Assembly (NCBI GenBank): GCA_032718565.1
Contig: JAVGVS010000810.1
Location: 29,871 to 93,870 of the forward strand
Direction: 5' to 3'
Origin: Distichodus sexfasciatus
Taxonomy: Eukaryota; Chordata; Actinopteri; Characiformes; Distichodontidae
DNA length: 64,000 nt
Each line of letters begins with the position of its first letter. The stretch's first letter is position 1. The position numbers were made by a program, and so were the translations under genes. A model generated the notes under the pieces. It was not told where the DNA came from. It saw only the letters and a program-made list of their open reading frames with translations, and did not search any database. Of the stretch, positions 21,431 to 31,733 are shown piece by piece.

Positions 21431-21603
21431 TTCTCGTATTTCGCACTGTCCTGCGTGCCAGCTCACTTACAGAAGGACAGATGCGGGAGGAATTCAGGAG
21501 CTGTTTTTACAGATTGTGTATTCACATTAAACAGCTACTGATCATATGCACAAATAATGCACACAGTTACATTAGTGTTGTAATTGTAATATTTGTACAT
21601 ATT

Positions 21604-21619
21604 CTAGGGTTAGGGTTAG
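21604..21619 (+). repeat. Short interstitial telomere motif
   Basis: CTAGGGTTAGGGTTAG sits inside a type T-like repeat. The related copy at 30003-30018 has a different sequence at the same place. Confidence 0.7.
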
Positions 21620-21710
21620 TAACTAAATACTGCACATTTTCTTCTTCAGTTTAGATGTTATATTAATAGTCTATTTTTACATGTGTATTGTATGTGTCTT
21701 TACAAACTTT

Positions 21711-21900
21711 GAGTGCGTGATTGTCATTGTGAACACAGCACCACAACCACATGTGAACTCTGCATTTGAAGGAGCAGTGGGCAGCTGTGATTCAGTACCT
21801 GGGGAGTCGTGCTTGAGGATGGTACCTTGCTCATGAGTACCTCAGAGGTACCTTTACCTATCCGGGACTTGAACCGGCAACACTTTGATCACGGGACCAA
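21711..21900 (-). repeat. SINE-1 copy
   Basis: Reads in reverse from a TGATTGTCATTGTGAACACA tail to the head side (GGGACTTGAACCGGCAAC, CACGGGACCAA). The outer head is cut. Confidence 0.8.
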
Positions 21901-22322
21901 ATGAGTTTATGATTGATGAGCATGTGAACAAATAAAAAGGAGATGAATCCATTTCTGTTAGGATTAGAATCGGGCTGATACACGTCCTGGAGCCGCTTTA
22001 TTAGACTTCTAGATTATTCATCATGTTTCAGATGTAAAGTCACTGAAATCTGCGCAAAGATCCGTTCTAAATTCCCTCTGATCACGACTGTGTTAATGAG
22101 GGCAGACCGACTGGACGCCTAAAAACTTTACACACAAACTACATCCAAAGCTGCTCTTACAGTGTGTCAGATATTCACCATAATCACTCTTCACTCTTTA
22201 TGTAACGTTAAAGAAGTGTCTCCATTACACAGCGCTGTGTGGTTTCACACTAACCTCCAGAGAACAGTAAAGAACCGATGAGTACGGTGATGAGACCAAT
22301 ACAATACAAAATAAAAATGTAT

Positions 22323-22797
22323 TAATCAAGTTGATAACACACTGCAATTACGTAGACACTACACAAATTCACAAAGCACATCAGAATGACAACATATAAA
22401 CCACATTTTACACTCACACCGCAAATACACAAAACACCTGCAACATCACAAACACACAAACACAACACAAGTGTTTCCAGGAGGTCACATGAATTCCTGC
22501 ACATATAACTGTGTGTGATTAAACCATCATTTATATCTCAAACGTCACTTCACCCTCTGGGTTCCACTGCTTTAGCATCATACAATCAGCCGAAAACAAG
22601 TCTCCTGGAGACACTTGTGTTGACTCACAGTTGTGTTGTGTGCGTGTTTGCGGTATTTGTGAAGTTGCATGTGTTTTGTGTTTTTGCAGCGTGTCGTAAA
22701 ATGTGCTGCGTGTGTTGTCATTATGATGAGTGTTTTGTGAATTTGTGTAGCGTCTCCGTAACTGCGGGTGTTTACACGTGTGTTATCAACTTGATTA
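22323..22797. repeat. Long imperfect inverted repeat (fold-back)
   Basis: The left arm 22323-22485 and right arm 22602-22797 are reverse complements over most of their length. Markers are TAATCAAGTTGATAACACAC against GTGTTATCAACTTGATTA, and CACAAGTGTTTCCAGGAGG against CTCCTGGAGACACTTGTG. The loop is about 116 bp. Each arm is itself built of TTTTGTGxxTTTGxxG-like short repeats. The frames across it are artefacts. It resembles a fold-back MITE. Confidence 0.75.
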
Positions 22798-22979
22798 TCA
22801 TGTTTTGTGGTTTTGCAGCATGTTTTTATCATGAGTTGTGTCGAGCTCTCTCGGTCACCGTAGTATGCAGGAGATTGTGTCCAGATTTTAACGCACTGTG
22901 TGTTTTTGTAAAGCCCAGCACTTGTGTTCACCTTTAACTTCTGGTGTCTGCTTCCCGAATGAAACTGCAAACCTTGACC

Positions 22980-23480
22980 TTTATTCTGCAAATGAAGCCG
23001 CTTTTTCCACCAGCTGACTGACATATGTTATTTTAGCAAACACGCATCGAACAAAGTGCACTGACCAAATAGCCCTGAGCCGTGGAAACAGCATTAGAAA
23101 ATGCTAATGAAAAAATCTGAAGGCTGGCGCTGAACTGGAGCGCAGGTCTTGATGGATGTTCATAACACAAGGTGTAATACGTTAGTGATAATTGCAGAAT
23201 TAAAATACAGCAGCCATGCAGAAATGTTGTTTGTGATTTTGTGAGTGGTTTGCACAGTTTTACCACATCTGCTCCAGGCCGGGGGATTTTGACACGCTTC
23301 AGAAACATAATCGATAGGGGAAATGTCACTCGGTAGCATCATAATAATCTCTAATTAATGTGCGTAAAATGACAAACATGATGAAGTACGTTCACATCAA
23401 TAAGTGCCGGCGCTAATTAATTGTTAATTTACATTTAGGAGATAATTACCCTTTAATGAACGAGCTGGAGTGCTGGAAAG
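22980..23480. other. Non-repetitive candidate regulatory block
   Basis: Even composition with several TAATTA-type words (CTAATTAATGTG at 23351, GCTAATTAATTG at 23412). No coding frame is supported. Confidence 0.25.
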
Positions 23481-23619
23481 TCATATATTTTATTATGTAG
23501 TTTAAGTTATGGTTGGTGATTTGCAGCTTTCAGGGGAAACGTGTGAATGGTGGACGGCAAAGTGACGAAAACTAACCAACGACCAAGCGAAAATAAATAA
23601 TAACATGATGAAACAAGAT

Positions 23620-24114
23620 ACAGATGTGGTGCACTGTGTGCTGTGCTGTGTTCACAAAGACAAATAATCACTCACTTAAATCTGGTTTTACTCAGATCGT
23701 GGAGCGTCAGAAGCAGAAACGTCTGTAGGCGCTGGACTTATCATTTCGGTGTCTGTGACTTTAGAAGAATGTTCAAGATGTTTGCAGCTTCACTGGAGGG
23801 AAAATAAAATAATGTGATCTAACGTTAACGTGTGCTCCGTCCACCTCTCGGCCCTTGTTTACGTCTCGTTGTGGTGCGTTCGTGGTGAGGTTTAATTCTC
23901 AGTGATGCAGGAAAAACAGCAGCAGAAACTGGAACCCTAAAGCAGGACCTTGTGTAGGATGTTGAGTGATGGAGTGAGTTTTCAGTATCTTCTTCAGACT
24001 TCACTTCCTCATGACTGACGGTTCAATTCTTCATTTTTACAAATCATCCCCCAATTCTTTGCCCTGGTTTTACAGAATTTATTTGTAGCTTTTGAAAGTA
24101 GTACTTTCTTCAGA
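23620..24114 (+). repeat. Left arm of a large inverted duplication
   Basis: The reverse complement of this segment recurs at 24885-25391. Only a few substitutions and one short insertion (about 8 bases, in the arm at 25153-25160) are visible by eye, so the arms are near-identical. It begins with the last about 65 bases of a SINE-1 and continues into sequence not seen elsewhere in the window. Confidence 0.92.
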
Positions 24115-24417
24115 CTTTTACACCTGGATATAAAAGTGTGAATGAGGATGAGACATGTTTGTGTGAACACATTTACTCTCTCAGGTGTGTCAGGTGTCTG
24201 TTCTGCTCACTTCACCTGCTGCGCTGCTCTTTCATCCTGCGCGCGCGCGTGTGTGCGTGAGATGGGTGTCGTCTGGATGTAAATTTAGGGCTGAAGATCT
24301 GGATTTAAATCAGCTGTAAGACAAATGACTGTATTGAACTATTTGAGTAATAAATGTGTCTTGAAAACATACCATGCAGCTAAACAGTAGCGTTATTTAT
24401 TATTCATTATTATTCAC

Positions 24418-24535
24418 CGCCAGCTGAAAACCTCCGATAATCGATTATGGTTTGCCACTGCATCGGTGCAGAATCATCCACATCTGCGTTGTAATGCATT
24501 GATAATGTGATTCATTTCAACACCCGTAGTTAGTG
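24418..24535. mobile_element. hAT-like terminal fragment
   Basis: TAATCGATTATGG, GCATCGGTGCAGAATCATCC and GATTCATTTCAACACCCGTA resemble the ends of fish hAT elements, which often read TTTCAACACCCCTA. The partner end was not found. Confidence 0.35.
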
Positions 24536-24785
24536 TCACTGCAACCATAACATCAACTCAAATAGAAAATACTAATACAACAAAGCAGTGGATCAGATGT
24601 TTGACTGTAGTTATGTCTTTACATTAGAAACATGTTAAATACAATAAAAAACAATTTATTATTACCTCCAGATGTGCATGTAAGATGTTCTACTGCATCT
24701 CCACGTTATTAACCACAGCGCTGTAAGACCTGGTGCCTTGCTGTTTTCCTGTGTTCTGGTTTTTACACCAGAGGACATTTGCACT

Positions 24786-24884
24786 GACAAAAGTCTAGTG
24801 GTCATGATACTCACCTCTGGACCCAGGGGGTTGTGGGTTCAAGTCCAGCACTACCACTCACTGGGTTCCACTGCTTTAGCACCA
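24786..24884 (+). repeat. SINE-2 head
   Basis: AAGTCTAGTGGTCATGATAC, CTCACCTCTGGACC and GTTGTGGGTTCAAGTCC match the head of the SINE-2 at 35015-35176. The body is missing. Confidence 0.6.
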
Positions 24885-25391
24885 TCTGAAGAATATACTA
24901 CTTTCAAAAGCTACAAATAAATTCTGTAAAACCAGGGCAAAGAATTGGGGGATGATTTGTAAAAATGAAGAATTGAACCGTCAGTCATGAGGAAGTGAAG
25001 TCTGAAGAAGATACTGAAAACTCACTCCATCACTCAACATCCTACACAAGGTCCTGCTTTAGGGTTCCAGTTTCTGCTGCTGTTTTTCCTGCATCACTGA
25101 GAATTAAACCTCACCACGAACGCACCACAACGAGACGTAAACAAGGGCCGAAAGTACAGAGGTGGACGGCGCACACGTTAACGTTAGATCACATTATTTT
25201 ATTTTCCTTCTAGTGAAGCTGCAAACATCTTGAACATTCTTCTAAAGTCACAGACACCGAAATGATAAGTCCAGCGCCTACAGACATTTCTGCTTCTGAC
25301 GCTCCACGATCTGAGTAAAACCAGATTTAAGTGAGTGATTATTTGTCATTATGAACACAGCACAGCACAGCACACAGTGCACCACATCTGT
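24885..25391 (-). repeat. Right arm of a large inverted duplication
   Basis: Matches 23620-24114 in reverse. Here the SINE-1 continues intact to 25548, whereas in the left arm it is cut. This suggests the right arm is the source and the left arm the copy. The spacer (24115-24884) contains a CG/TG alternating run (24239-24262), a hAT-like end (24418-24535) and a SINE-2 head. Confidence 0.92.
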
Positions 25392-25548
25392 GTGTGACCC
25401 ATCCATGAAGGAGCAGTGGGCAGCTTTTTGGCAGCCCCTCTGGACAGCATCTTGAGCATGAGTACCTCAGTGGTACCTTTACCAGTCTGGCACTTGTATA
25501 AGTTATCACAGAGGCAACTCCCTAACTGTTACACTACCAACTGCCCCG
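25329..25548 (-). repeat. SINE-1 copy, nearly full length
   Basis: In reverse, the tail AAGTGAGTGATTATTTGTCA leads to ATGAGTACCTCAGTGGTACC and the head CTAACTGTTACACTACCAAC. Its tail lies within the right arm of the inverted duplication. Confidence 0.85.
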
Positions 25549-25590
25549 AATGCAGATTCATTCAAGATACTAAACTGAAGAAAATGATCT

Positions 25591-25700
25591 CTGAGCCAGA
25601 CCTTTAACCCCCGCGATGCCGCAGGAAGACCGTCACTGTGATTAGGAGATGGAAGTCACTGTGGATAAGAGCGCTGCTAGATGATGTAAATGTATAAGAT
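25591..25700 (+). repeat. SINE-2 3' half
   Basis: Ends GTGGATAAGAGCGCTGCTAGATGATGTAAATG, split here as GTGGATAAGAGCG plus GATGATGTAAATG, the usual SINE-2 terminus. Confidence 0.55.
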
Positions 25701-26154
25701 TTCATTCTGATGAACTTTGTGCTGTACACCGCTACTTGTGGGTGTGAGTTAAAGCAGTGCTGCTGGAGCTCCGGTCAGCGGGTTCGGGGTCAGGGTGAGA
25801 TTTGTCCCCAGCAGAGAGAGAGACGGGGCAGTAGCTTCAGGGAGTTTCTTGTAACTCCCACTAGAGCAGCATTTCTTGCTGCTGGTTATTTTCACTGCGT
25901 AATCTCTACACTGTTCCATCAGCTGCTAATAAATTGTAGTAATTTGGAGGAAGTGGTTCAACGAGGATTATTTATTTTATTGTGTTAAAAGTTATCATCT
26001 AAAAAACCAATGTCATTTGTCAACATTTCCCGTGTGGTTACTGTAGCATCACCTGCAGTTTATTACCTTAGAAACATCCTACTGTACATCACACATTACT
26101 GCAAAATCAAACATCATTCACTCTACTACAGAAACACACTCCATCTTTAATAAC

Positions 26155-26240
26155 CCACTCTCTCACTCTCTCTCTCTTTCTCATTCCTGTTCTGTCTCTT
26201 TTTCTTACTTGCTCTCTTGTTTTATTCTCCCTCTCTCTCG
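26155..26240. repeat. Pyrimidine-rich (CT) tract
   Basis: CTCTCTCACTCTCTCTCTCT-type low-complexity sequence. Confidence 0.8.
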
Positions 26241-26667
26241 GGGAAAGGTAAATTGGACTGTGTGATGATGATGAAATAAGATCATATGTTCCTTCCCCCC
26301 GCGTGTAGAATGTTCTGGGTGCTGCTGTGTTGTCGTTTGTGCTGCATGAGGGATGGTGATGTGAGTAGAGCATGAGTGTCTTCATCAACAGATCCGCGGT
26401 GTGTATTGGTTTAGCCCAGTGCGTGTTACATCAGTTCTGTCTGTGTAGGAACTGATCTGGAAGCAGCTCGGTGTGTTGTGTAGTGCTGCGTTTGGGGTCC
26501 ACATGCTGCACATCTGGAGCAGCTTCAGTCTCACAGCCAATAAAAATCAATCAGGCTGGAGTTGTGGTCAGCATCATCATCAGCAGCAGCAGCAACGGGG
26601 AGAAGAGAGTGATTATTCACATCTCTCAGCAGAACGCCACGAGAGGACGCAACGCTGCTCAACAACT

Positions 26668-27048
26668 CACTCACAAGCAGGGCTCGTCAGTACCACTGTT
26701 CAATTAACAATTTACCTCAATTAAGATTAATTAAGAATAATTGGGTTTTTTTGTTCACTGACGAGGTTTGTCTTGTAAATATTATTATTAGTTAAAGCTG
26801 GGTTATTATTCTCTATCACGTCATACCTTCTAACATAACTGTAGGAAAGCTGACTATGTGCGCAGTCGCGTGTGTTGAACTACATGAACACACACTGGGG
26901 AAAGTTCTAATAGAAATTATTTAAGGAAATTGAAATATTAACATTTTTTTTAAAATAACTGAAATGATTGTCATGGTCAAGATTATAATGATTAGAGGTT
27001 GTGAATGTTGGTTTCAGTTAATTATTTGATCAACTGCCCAGCCCTACT
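26668..27048. mobile_element. Possible hAT-like non-autonomous element
   Basis: The right end CAACTGCCCAGCCCTAC read in reverse is GTAGGGCTGGGCAGTTG, a typical fish hAT-like terminus. The left boundary is uncertain (perhaps CAGGGCTCGTCAG at 26679). No target duplication was confirmed. Confidence 0.35.
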
Positions 27049-27289
27049 CACAAGTGAATTTCTCCCTCGTCATGAAGGTAAAGAGCAGTGTCACAGGTGC
27101 AGATGAAGTTCAGCTCGATATTGAGATGAGTAATGAACGCTGCTGCTGCTGCTTTCCTGCATTGTGAGGATGGAACACTTTTTACATTAAAAACTACAGA
27201 CCGTTTGTATCAGTGGAGTTGAGTTAGAGTCTGTGCTCGGGATGTTCACACAAATCGGTGTAGCAGCAGAACACTTGGGCTTGATCTTT

Positions 27290-27660
27290 ATGGCTAATCA
27301 CGGCCTCTGCCGATGACCTGCATTGGGGCTCAATACCCCGCTAACGCCCCCACACTCTGCCCCTCCACCCTCGACGCCGCATGGAGCAGCTGCAGCTCGG
27401 CTCGGAATAATGCGTGGCTCAGCGCTTTTCCGTTCGCGCCGATGCCGAGCCGCTACCCCACAGGAGCGTTTTTGACTGTTACAAATACTGCTGATGGACC
27501 TGCTTACAGCTGCCACTTTACTGCCGTCACCGGGGTGTTAACATAAAGCCCCTCTCGCCCCGCCTCTAATCCCGCCGTCGCCGTGTGAACGGGGCCCCGG
27601 GACCAGCAGCCGAGTCGAGCACGTTAACGTGATGCCATGGGGCGGATCTGCTGGTCAGAC
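27290..27660. other. CpG-rich non-repetitive block
   Basis: GC- and CpG-rich relative to its surroundings (for example 27412-27460 and 27545-27620), with several E-box and GC-box words but no splice-supported coding frame. It is a candidate enhancer or alternative promoter. Confidence 0.35.
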
Positions 27661-27944
27661 GAGTGAGATGGTGCTGTAAAACCAAGCTCATTACACATTT
27701 ATAGGCTTTTAAAGAAGCAGCATTTCATTCCAAATCCCTTATTAAATTGGTAAATCCTCGTTGGGAAGCTGAACCCGACCAGCCCGAGGTGTTGAGATTC
27801 TGCAAGAAAACATAACGTTGTAAGAAAAAGCTCCCGTTCCTCACACAAAGATCAAATGATTAAAATATGCTTATTAAAAGGATGCACGGAGTTTCAGCTT
27901 TTGGTTTCATTTGACATTAATCTCAGTATTTAAGCAGAATCACT

Positions 27945-28188
27945 GAGTAGTGTAGCGGTTAGGGAGTTGGGCCTGTGATCTGAAGGTCATCTGTTCATCT
28001 CCTGGACCAGTAGAGGTACCGTTGAGGTACTCATGAGCAAGGTACCGTCCCCAAGCAGTGCTGCCCAGGTGCTGCCCATCTCAGATGACCACTGCCCCTT
28101 CATGGATGGGTTAAATGCAGAGCTCACATGTGGTTGTGGTGCACTGTGTTCTGTGCTGTGTTCACAATGACACATAATCACTCACTTT
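27945..28188 (+). repeat. SINE-1 copy, full length
   Basis: It runs from GAGTAGTGTAGCGGTTAGGG to CACATAATCACTCACTTT. The B box is degraded (GTTCATCTCCTGG). Confidence 0.85.
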
Positions 28189-28744
28189 AACGCCTTGAGC
28201 CCGATGGTCCACGGTACCGGAACCCTAGGAAGGCTTTAAATAGACGGTAAACGTAAACATATGCATGCGGCACATCAACGTCACCGATAGAATCTCGTCT
28301 AAAAATCTCAAACAACAAATCCCACCTAAACATAACACAACTCCAACACCACACACTTAACTAAACAAAGAACAAAACACTGCGTAGGTCTACGTGGAAG
28401 AGATACGGCTGTAGAATCTATACTACTACGACTAACCATGCATACTGTATATCATATGAAAGCCCAGACTCCGCAGATTACGCAGATGATATGTATTGTG
28501 TTTTTGGTGAACATGATTTGTTTTTCATGTTCTGTTGCATCTTCCTTTATTCTGACACAGTAACATGTGCTTCCACAGTAATCTCACAAGTGTTACCTTT
28601 ATAATGATACCAAAAGCACGAACAGAGACATCGTGGTTGCTGAGATGTACACAGTTTATTTTGGGTGTCTATTTTAGAGCAGAAATCTGTAAAACAGTCT
28701 CAGCGCTTAACAGATTAATTTACTTAGTAATTCTCAGTCTTACC

Positions 28745-28870
28745 TAGAGGTGGGAGTTGATAAGATTTGATCAGTATCAGTGCCATTGTCGATTCTGCCT
28801 ATCAGTCCAATTCCTTATCAGTTCTCTTATCGGTTCCTGAGTGTGATAAAAGTAGTTCTATACAGTCTTC
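28745..28870. mobile_element. hAT-like left end
   Basis: TAGAGGTGGGAGTTGATAAG mirrors the hAT end at 32329-32348 (in reverse TAGGGATGGTAATCGATAAG). No matching right end was located nearby. Confidence 0.4.
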
Positions 28871-29940
28871 TGCTCCAAACCATTTTATTTTTCCCAAAAT
28901 GACGTCTGCACAAGACTGCACATCGACACGTTCATATTGATATTCAGAGTTGTTATTGTGCAGAGACGTTCTATGTTTTAGTTTATGAAGAACAATAAGG
29001 TTAGTGCAGGTGGAGACACTTCTTTATCCATCTGGAATCCATCTGGATACAGAATAAAATTATTTCATAACACCGTGCATTTTTCTATATTTATTTTTTA
29101 CTCTCTAACATTATAGAATGGAATCAATATTTTCTGATCAATTGAAAATGAAGAAATACTGAAGTTTTGCTGATTTTTCAGCATTTGGACTGATTTTGGC
29201 CTATAACTGGTTTTTGACTCATTTCTGGGAGAGAAGTACATTTTTGTCATGAGGGCGTTCCATACGAGAGCCATGTGAAAGTGTATTTTATAACTTTGTG
29301 AGAATCTGTATTTTTTTTTTCTCTATTTAAGTGTAAGAAAGCGCTCACAGTTTGTAGAGTCTGTTCTTTTCTAACAACAAATCTTAAATAATAAAATGCT
29401 GGTGAATGTCAGAAGGCTGTAAAAACCCTGTGCAACTGCTGTGTGTGTGTTTTTAATAGTTAAGTCTGAAGAATGTCTAGGGAATTTTGGCTGAACGTGG
29501 AATATGTGGTTAGCAGGCACATTAAACGATAAACCTGGTGTCCTGTGAGGACAAATAAATCTGACGTGGTGCTGTGAATGCGTGAGAACTGGATTTGTGG
29601 CTTTCAGCGCAACTTGAGAATGATTGTGTGACATGAGAATCGGCTCTAGTTGGTTATTCATTACCTCGATCGAGTCTCAGCAGCGTTGGCTGTTCGGAGC
29701 GCTGCAGTCGGGAGTCGACTCTCTCCACACAGAGTGCTCCTGAATTGTGCATCACAGCTGTGGTAATTCAGCGTCGCGGCCCTGTGAGAGCGTCCCCCAT
29801 TAGCACCAGTGCTCTCGGCTCTGTTCTATTCCTGTCAGCGTATTCACCACGGAGCAGCTCAACAAGCTCCACACACAGTCTGACTCCACTGCTCAGATGA
29901 TGTGTTTGTTGGTTTGAGGAACTGTGAGCCGCACTGTGTT
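28871..29940. other. No gene seen; non-repetitive, CpG-richer at the right
   Basis: 28871-29650 is AT-rich with nothing recognised. 29660-29910 is richer in CpG (CTCGATCGAGTC, GGAGCGCTGCAGTCGGGAG) and could be regulatory. Confidence 0.25.
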
Positions 29941-30029
29941 AGTCTTCAGACCAGGTTCACCTCGTCGCTGTGGTTACTGTGTTACTGTAATGTTTACACA
30001 TTCTAAATAGCCCATCTAACTAAAACTAC

Positions 30030-30165
30030 ACATTTTCTACATCTAGTTTAGAATTTATATTTTATAGTTTGTTGATATGTTTCTTTGTACTCGTCTCTCT
30101 GTGTGCTGTACACAGCTGAGCTGATGATGATGATGATGATAAAGTCCATTTTGACTTCGATATTG
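30030..30165 (+). repeat. Type T non-LTR tail with GAT expansion
   Basis: ACATCTAGTTTAGAATTTAT, then CTCGTCTCTCTGTGTGCTGT and a (GAT)n just before AAAGTCCATTTTGACTTCGA. It is a diverged relative of 2455-2650. Confidence 0.55.
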
Positions 30166-30236
30166 CTAACTGTCCTCATCACGTCTTCATTTTACATGCA
30201 ATTACATGTAAAATCAGACACAATTTGGTATGTAGC

Positions 30237-30490
30237 TGGTGCCCATATTGAGACAGTCTCCCTGCAGCAGCCTGGGCTTAAGGGTGTTGATCAGGGACCT
30301 GGTGGTGGTAGTGCTGGAGGTAGGACTCCAACCCACAACCTCAAAAGTGAATCTGAGTGATTGTTTGTCATGTGAGCTCTGCATTTGACCCAAGCACTAA
30401 AGAAGCAGTGGTCAGCTGATGTGGGCAGTGCCCGGTGCCCGGCACTGGCCAGTGCTTAAGTGGCACCTTTACGGGTCTGGAACTTGTCAT
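30237..30490 (-). repeat. SINE-2 and SINE-1 pieces joined
   Basis: 30237-30345 is reverse SINE-2 body (CAGTCTCCCTGCAGCAGCCT, GGCTTAAGGGTGTTGATCAG). 30346-30490 is a reverse SINE-1 from tail to CACCTTTACGGGTCTGGAAC. The two abut. Confidence 0.6.
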
Positions 30491-30507
30491 ATCTTGAATA
30501 ATCAGAA

Positions 30508-30653
30508 TGCATCGACCTGTGGCTGGTGGTGATCAGGTGGTAGGATGTTCTCTTCTGGACCAACTTCCTAAACTCCGTGCTACCATCTGCTCTTGGTCCA
30601 GAGGAGAACATGCTACCACCTGACCACCTGACCACCACCAGCCGCAGATGCAG
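30508..30653. repeat. Near-perfect hairpin with about 55-bp arms
   Basis: The left arm 30508-30563 and right arm 30593-30653 are reverse complements (CTTCTGGACCAA against TTGGTCCAGAGGAG; GTGGCTGGTGGTGATCAGG against ACCACCACCAGCCGCAG). The right arm has one extra ACCACCTG unit. The loop is 29 bases. Confidence 0.85.
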
Positions 30654-30659
30654 TTCTGA

Positions 30660-31730
30660 AAATGCCCTGGCTCAATGTTAAAAAGTCAGAGTAAACTTTT
30701 TTGAGAGAGCTTGGCTTCAGTTCTAGAAAAAACGGCCCCTTTTATAAATAAACTGTAATTATAGACTCCAGACTAGAACTAAAGTGTGTAGTTTGGTACA
30801 GTAGTGATCTTTAACAACAGAAGATTTGTGTAAGTACCACATCAGCAGCCGAGTATGACGATGTGAGACACTAGAATGTTAATCATCAGAACATAAAAGT
30901 CTGTAGTGTGTGTATGTGTATATGAAGAGCAGCAACAGTTCTGCAGATTAAAGAGACTAAAGATATAAACACAGGAAGTGGGACAATATTTACATGCAGC
31001 AATAATAAGGATGTGTTTGGTGCATGAGATGTGTAAAGTAGGGGAAAGTACAAGTAGAGAGTTTTCTGATTTGATTTTAACTGGAGTAGTTTCACCAGCA
31101 CTTATTTCATGTGAACGTAAGGCAGCAGGTGAAGGACTTGTGGGTTTAATAACGAGTGTGTTGAGCAGCTACAAGGACTGACGATATTAAATATTTCTGC
31201 TGCTGATGATGATGTGGGGAGGTTTGATCTTCATCCTCCAGAGCAACATCAGTGCATTTCTTCTCCAGGAACAGCTTTCAGTTTCCTCGTCTCATTTCTC
31301 ACATGCTGCAGAAGATTTGGGTCTTCCAGAAACTTTTACACTGAACCTCTTTACAGACCCAGTCACACGCTGCTGCAGCCACGATGTATAAAAGCTGTTG
31401 TGTTGAGTGGAGTCGAGTCATGAGGGTCCCGCTTTATTCACGCAGCATTACGGTGAGGATCTGGAATAAATAGTCTTGGTTATTTGAGCTGTACAGAGCC
31501 ACAAAAGAGCCATAAATCAAATGATTATCTTGTGCTAAAGTAAGTTATCTTGTGGCAGAATCTATTTATCTTGTGGGAAGTTATTTATCTTAGAAACACA
31601 TCCAAGTATCTTGTAAGAAATTATGAATAGGTGAGAAGTCTTGCTGCATGAATTTCATTCCAGGATGACAGTAAAACTGAATTCTCATCATTATGTGGTG
31701 TCTGTGTGCATTGGAAGTTGTTAGAGACAT
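30660..31730. other. No gene or repeat recognised
   Basis: Open frames here are short and have no coding-like base bias. 31500-31610 repeats TTATCTTGTGG-like words (31528, 31547, 31569, 31608), a small diffuse tandem pattern. Confidence 0.3.
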
Positions 31731-31733
31731 ATA

